Shown one piece after another: positions 58,396 to 64,000 of a DNA stretch of 64,000 nt. The notes beneath the pieces were generated by a model. The model made no database searches. It was not told the origin of the DNA and saw only the letters and a program-made list of their open reading frames with translations. The stretch comes from Magicicada septendecula (lineage: Eukaryota > Arthropoda > Insecta > Hemiptera > Cicadidae), in NCBI GenBank assembly GCA_034769895.1, contig CM068367.1:85179654-85243653 (forward strand), written 5' to 3'. The first letter of the stretch is position 1; each line of letters starts with the position of its first letter. The position numbers and the translations under genes were made by a program.

Positions 58396-61099
58396 GTATC
58401 ATTTACATCACATAAGGACGTTTCTATTCAGTGTTGGATCACATTAAAGACTGATAGGGGTTATTAACTATTCTTATTAGTGTGCGATTACTACTACAAG
58501 TTCATAACACCCAGCACCTTTTTTGTTTGTGTGTCACAAGATTGGGACCTGATAGTGAGAAACTTTGATACATTTGACTTAAATTAGTGGTTTTACAAAA
58601 ACGGTATTAGAAGTATGCAAAGACTGAAACATAATTGTGCCAAATTTTATTTTTTTATTTATTAGTTCTATATATTATTTAAAATGTATAACTTTATTTG
58701 TTTTTTGTTTTAAACGATTGTCTGTGCAATTTAATTGTTATTGTAACAGTTGTTGTCTTTCTTTGTAAATAAAATTAATTTTATTTTTATTAAATTAATT
58801 TTCATGTTCTGAATATAATACTTTATCATCATGCAACTATAATTTCATAACAATAATTATCAGGTTAATTCACCATTTAATTTTTTTTAAGCCATATAGG
58901 GTAATATTTATTTAATTCTGGTACCAACTTTCATTTCTACATGAGACGCTTCTCTACTAAGCATTTCGAGAGTACAAGATTTTCTATCGACTGTGAGAAG
59001 TACCTACTGAAGAATTTTTAATGTTTCTTAAAGAAAAGGAATCTTCTTTAAAAAAAAAGTCAACTCTGCTTTAATACTAATATATGCTTTACTTATTAAT
59101 GAAAAACCTACAAAAAATTGAACAGATGACAAACGTATATAAACTTTATAAATGAATTTTTTAAAAATAAAACTTGAAAAAAAATTAAAATTGAATGACC
59201 AAAAATATCACAGTTTTTGTGAAGGAAAAATAGAATATTTTTTCTTAATAAACAAAAAGTATATTTCTAATGATAATAATAATAATAGTTCATCTTTACA
59301 AGACTGTCGCAATTGTAATTAAAAAAAAATGAAACTGACAGCACAAAGAAGAATATTTAGCTGTGATTTAATTTTTAATGTAAAAAGTAATTATGTTTTG
59401 ATGCTTGATTATAGTTGATAGGAAAAAAAACTTAAAGTGGTTGAAAAAATCCATTGCACATCACTAACCTCCGAATTGAAGTTGTATTTGCCAACAACTT
59501 TTACTACCCCATTATATAATGTGCACAATCATTTCCATACCCATGAATAAATAAACCATAAACATTAGGTTAAAATATATTTCAAAAAATTAGTAACTGC
59601 CAAAAAAAGTATAATTACGTGTATGTGTGTGTCAATTTATTGTTAAAAATCAACAGAAAGGAATCAATAGCTCAATGTGTTCTCGTTTGTTGTTGTTAAT
59701 TATTTAATTGCAAATGATCTTTAACTAAATATTGTTTTTTCTCAAATAAGTCAGTTTTCTTCCAAATTGGAACAATATTTTCTTTAAAATTCAAAATTGG
59801 CCCTGTTGACAAGAACGAGGTAGTTATTTTGTACTAGCAGTGAAAGCTAAAAGTTCATGTGTGTTTGTGGAGGGGAGGAGCCCATTCTCATAACTAGTTT
59901 CTATGTAGACAATCTCTTAATAAATGAAGCAACATGGTTGGCCTTATGATAGAGTGATGCTGAAATCTAGTAGCGCCACCAAACCCTCACAAGGGTAAAA
60001 GGACAGAGAGAGAAAGAAGAGAGTTTCTTCCCATTGTGCCTTGTTATAATTAACAACTGTAGAGCTGTAAACACCACTGGTAAACTATTTTAATTTGTAT
60101 GCAACCAGAACGTTTAAGCCAGATTGGGTTCCAAATTTCCACAGTCCTAGATTTTGTATGTAATTTTAACCTTAGTTCTTTGCAGACACCCATCCAACAG
60201 AATGTGTGCATGGTAAATTCTGAGATTGGATGATAGCAAAAAGTAACCGAGAAGGGAAGTCTCAGAGGCAACAGAGAAATTGCATTCTTATGATCTCAAT
60301 GATCAAAGCCTCTTCACCCTGTAGATTCACAAAAAGTCAAAGGGTCTTAGCATTAACAAGGCTTTGGAAGTATGACTTTTTTTCTTTAGAATCATATTAG
60401 ACTTGATTCTACATCTTTTTACTTGACTCATTAAAAACTTTATTTTTAAACTGTTGATACTGAAACTGGCCAATGGAGTCAGTAATGTGGAATGTTTTTC
60501 ATCTTACATCAAGAGTTAATAGAATAATCTCCATTTTCATTGCACTTGTTCCACTTCACTATTGATTCAATGCATGCCTCACACTTTGGAGTTCCTTAGC
60601 AATGCGACATTTCTGTTATGTGTGATATCATCCATTATGTTCAGATGTTCTTTCTAAATTTCCTTGTAGATTTATACTTTCTCTTCCAGTGCTTCCACGT
60701 ACAGCTAGTTCTATATGGATTTATTACTATTCTATTTTCTTTGTGTGTGAAACTTTTTTTTAAATTTCATCTGTCGTTTTTAGAGTTATTGTTCTTTTTT
60801 GATTGCCACATTTCATTACCATTTTGGAGAGCCAGAGTATTATGTAAGCAAAGTTATGTCCTTAAGTCTTCAGTGGCTTTTTCTACTGGTTTGATACATA
60901 CAGTTTGATATTTGTTAATTTTGTCAATAACATCAATAACATCTACAGTATACTACATTCACGCATTATGTCGCATCCAAAGATAGTTAACAAGATAAAT
61001 TTTTAAAGATCTTGTCCAGCACTTTGTCTCATACTACTCTCTTCATTCGAATTACCTTTTGTCTCCTCAGCTGATATCTTTCTACCACACTTATTACTC

Positions 61100-61191
61100 A
61101 AAGTACCTAATACCAGGCTGTTGGGTCATGATCAGTTGCTTAAATTTCTGCCTTTAAACATTTCAGCCATACCTTCAGAGGTCATCTTCAG
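61100..61191 (-). repeat. Dispersed repeat with hammerhead-like core (copy at 61.1 kb)
   Basis: On the minus strand it reads CTGAAGA (61191-61185), a 20-base stem-loop region containing ACCT/AGGT, then GAAA (61164-61161), tgtttaaagg, and later catgacccaacagcctgg. Both core blocks match the hammerhead consensus CUGANGA and GAAA, but stem II looks weak. Confidence 0.4.
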
Positions 61192-61834
61192 TAAACAAAA
61201 AAGAAGGAAAGAAAATGTTTCCAAGATTGACTCGGCCTAGTGCACCTCACAGTTGAGAAGTAAGCAAATGTTGTATACTTACTGTCTGTGGTATAGGCCC
61301 AACAGTCATTCCTGAACAATAAGCTGGGCCGACTCAATGCGTGAATTGCCCCCCCCCCACTAACAAGTATAGCTAAGTTATCTAGAGAGGAGAGAGGGAA
61401 GATGGCGCGATAACAGTTCACTGTCTCAATTCCATATTACCTCCCTCTCTGTCACACACATGCTTCCATTATTCTTGCCAGCCTTGTTCCAGCCAATGCT
61501 CACACTATGAAACACTACAAGACTGTTGTGCACATGTGCGAAGTGAATGAACATTTTGTTAGCCTTTGCGATGAGATGTTTGTACACTGCGCATCTCTAA
61601 GCCACTGTTCAGTTTCTAACGTCAGGTTTCTAGCCTTCGTAATAGATACTTATTACAGTTTTGTTCAAGTAATATAATTTCTATATTTATATGTCATCTT
61701 CAGATGGCAGATCTGCAGATATTCGTACCTGATACTCTGCAGATGATGTTCAGGAAGTAGCATTTATTTCTTTTCATTCCTCCTGGAGCTGTTACATGCT
61801 GCCAATCTGGTACTGTTTGGGTGATCTGATCCTT

Positions 61835-62165
61835 CTCATCCACTCTACAAAAAGGGTACTGGAACGTGCAAAGAATGTTTTAAGAGTTTTCAGTTGCCAA
61901 AGGAGGTGTTGTGCCAATTTCAGGTGAAATTGACTGTACAACTTTTCACTTAAGACCTGAAGTTACACTCGGTTCTGGAGAGAATAAAGGAATACAGGCA
62001 GAATTAGAAGTACCGTGTGGAACGCATGGTAGACACGTTTATTCCTAAACAAGCATTTGAATATAGGCCAGTGGGGACGAGAGATCATGGAAGACCCTGG
62101 AAAAAATGGTCAGAGACTGTGAAGTCGGACCGGGCTATAGCCCAAGCTATGGAGTGAAGAAGAAG
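61835..62165 (+). pseudogene. LINE reverse-transcriptase tail, decayed
   Basis: Plus-strand frames give VLERIKEYRQN, KYRVERMVDTFIPKQAFEYRP, VGTRDHGRPWKKWSETVKS. This matches the LINE RT tail at 33.4 kb in layout (RIxxYRxNW, RMxxxxIPKQxxxYRPxGxRxxGRPxKxW). Stops interrupt it. Confidence 0.6.
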
Positions 62166-64000
62166 AACTATTAACTTGTCCATACCATTTTATTCTCTTG
62201 CATATTGATACTCTGTTAGTAGTTATTCTACGCTTCAAGGGTGACTACCACCGCTTCCTGGGAAGCTACATGGCACCACACATTTTATTCTATGCTGAAT
62301 GGAGTGTGTATGGTACCTTACTCACAAATTCTCATAATTAGTGAGATTTCAGTGTACAAAGAGGTCAGATAGATTTATTATCCCCAAAAAACTATGAAAT
62401 GAATTCAACAATATTTAGTTAAAGATCACAAATTCTGAAAATGTTTATAAACATATTTAGATTATGCCCAGAGTTTAGGTTATCATACGTTTTACAAAGC
62501 AATTACAAAATTTTGTGTATTACTTAATTAAATTAAATACTAGTTTGTAATTCCTATGAATTGTTTGGTTCCGAAATAATTACAAAAAAAAACACACTAA
62601 TAGATTTAATGAACTATTGTTGACCTCGTATTGTTGTTTTTGTAGAGGAGTTTTCTCCTCTGTGGTTTTCGTTGCATAATATAATCAAATACCATACAAT
62701 ATTAAACTCCCTGCTTCTTAGTAAAAGATAATGTTCTGTCCAGTGGTACATTCTGGATTTTTCTCAGAATTTTTCCATTAGGCAGAGTAATGATGGTAAG
62801 TGGATATAAAGGCATTCATGGTAGTATGTGGTATATCAGGTATAGCCTACTGTGTTCGCTTGCTGCAGCCTACCTTGCATCACAGCCACTGTAGCAAGAT
62901 GGTGCTGCCTGCCTAATGATTTTACCTACAATATCCTATTGGCAATCTACCCAGTTGGAGAGGGTTGTAAGCCCTTAACTCCCTCATGGCTGTGCCACCG
63001 TTTCATCTCCATGTTTTCAGTTCCTGATCAGATTTTGATCATTACAACTCTGTTTAAATAATTTGTTAACTATAGCTTCTCTTGCACATTTCAGTTACAT
63101 TTTTAAGTTACTACCAACGTACAGTACAGTAGTGAATGGGCCTAAAGCTGAATGTTGTGCATTGCGAGAGGGAACCATTCAATGAGAGGTGGATTCACGC
63201 TAAATGTTACTTCTGTGGAAATAAGTATGCTTACCTCTTTTGAGCACATAAACCAATGATTTTTACAGAACTAGCACAAAAAGTAAAAATAAAATTTAAA
63301 CTTTAGTAATTGTCTTTCTCTATAGCATTTTGGGCATAATCTGAATTGTTTGCTACAGTAAATGTAAGTAATTCTACAGTATATGTAAAAAATAAAAAAA
63401 GTGATTAGATATTATTATTACTATGAACAGTAGTAACATAACTACATGATTATGTTGCTGGCTTTACAGGCTATAAGCATTGTAGTGTGTTTATTGATAC
63501 TTTGATATGTACGCTGATTATTATTAGTAATATATAAACATGTGCGTATGTGGAATTTTTTGTTATTCGTTGTGTGTGATTACGTCGTTTGTTTGTTTGA
63601 TGGTAAATGGTTTGTGGTGACGATTACGATCATAACGCTAACAATACTGTTAAAATTTTCTTGTAAATATTACATTAAATGCGTGTATGTGTGTATAAAT
63701 AAGTAACGTGAATTTATATATCGCTCTATTAAAAAAAAGAGCACTGACATCAAGAAACAATAAGTTATTATTATTATTATTAAACAAGCCAACAATGTGG
63801 TCACTAATAAATCAGTTTGTTTGACGTCATCATTGTGATGACCAATGTGTTTGTATGCAAGTATAAATTTTAAAAAATGTGTGGTGTGTGATATGAAAAA
63901 TGTCATGATATGCATGAGGTAATAATAATAATAATAAAATAACATGTAATAGTTATTACATATTGTTAATTTATCTTGTTTAGTGCAGCCTGTTGGAACG

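Larger units (their letters stand above)
56738..64000. other. Downstream intergenic DNA
   Basis: About 7.3 kb of AT-rich sequence. It contains the items listed separately (AC run, ZAD-like fragment, hammerhead-like repeat at 61.1 kb, LINE tail at 61.8-62.2 kb) and simple runs such as a C-run near 61350 and ttattatta near 63766. No further gene can be supported. Confidence 0.5.

Overview
The window is eukaryotic, AT-rich and intron-rich. It is most likely from an arthropod, probably an insect. The supporting signs are GT-AG introns, microsatellites, pogo/mariner-type MITEs, Tc1/mariner-like transposases, Penelope-like retroelements and a split host gene resembling ANKIB1. I cannot name the species. 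I saw no rRNA, tRNA, CRISPR array or prokaryotic gene structure.

Host gene: seven exons on the + strand (26968-27085, 29089-29135, 29796-29948, 31537-31651, 46560-46745, 51973-52156, 54707-55864) have splice sites and reading phases that all agree. They encode about 650 residues, the C-terminal part of a protein with ubiquitin-interacting-motif (UIM) helices and a long Ser/Pro-rich tail. This fits the C-terminal half of the RBR E3 ligase ANKIB1. The ankyrin and RING-IBR-RING exons would lie 5' of the first exon and I did not find them. One extra short exon (54053-54094) is possible.

Repeats dominate the rest. 1-2.9 kb: a broken Tc1/mariner-like transposase and a 479-bp-per-arm near-perfect palindrome. 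5.7-7.5 kb: a composite element carrying a ~160-bp tandem repeat, with relatives at 2.3-2.9 and 47.8-51.6 kb. 8.2-11.8 kb: palindromic remnants with hammerhead-like cores. 13.6-16.1 kb: a decayed, intron-bearing transposase with about 82 residues between its second and third catalytic residues. 16268-25836: an LTR retroelement with 1.2-kb LTRs, TSD acct and a decayed gag-like gene, interrupted by a 2-kb solo LTR (TSD atag) and a truncated Penelope-like element (RT plus GIY-YIG, inverted terminal repeats, 11-bp TSD). 31.3 kb: a pogo-type MITE. 33.4, 53.5 and 62 kb: three LINE reverse-transcriptase tails. 38656-46362: a second, much younger LTR element in antisense inside a host intron, with 1360-bp LTRs, TSD atct and an intact 321-residue gag-like ORF. 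56.4 kb: a 65-67-bp minisatellite just beyond the host gene.

Most notable are two related gag-only LTR elements, a Penelope-like element with a hammerhead-like core in each inverted repeat, and older dispersed hammerhead-like repeats. The two LTR elements share a cytosine-poor sense strand and a hairpin just before the polypurine tract that shows a compensatory base-pair change. All of this was read by eye without alignment or folding software.
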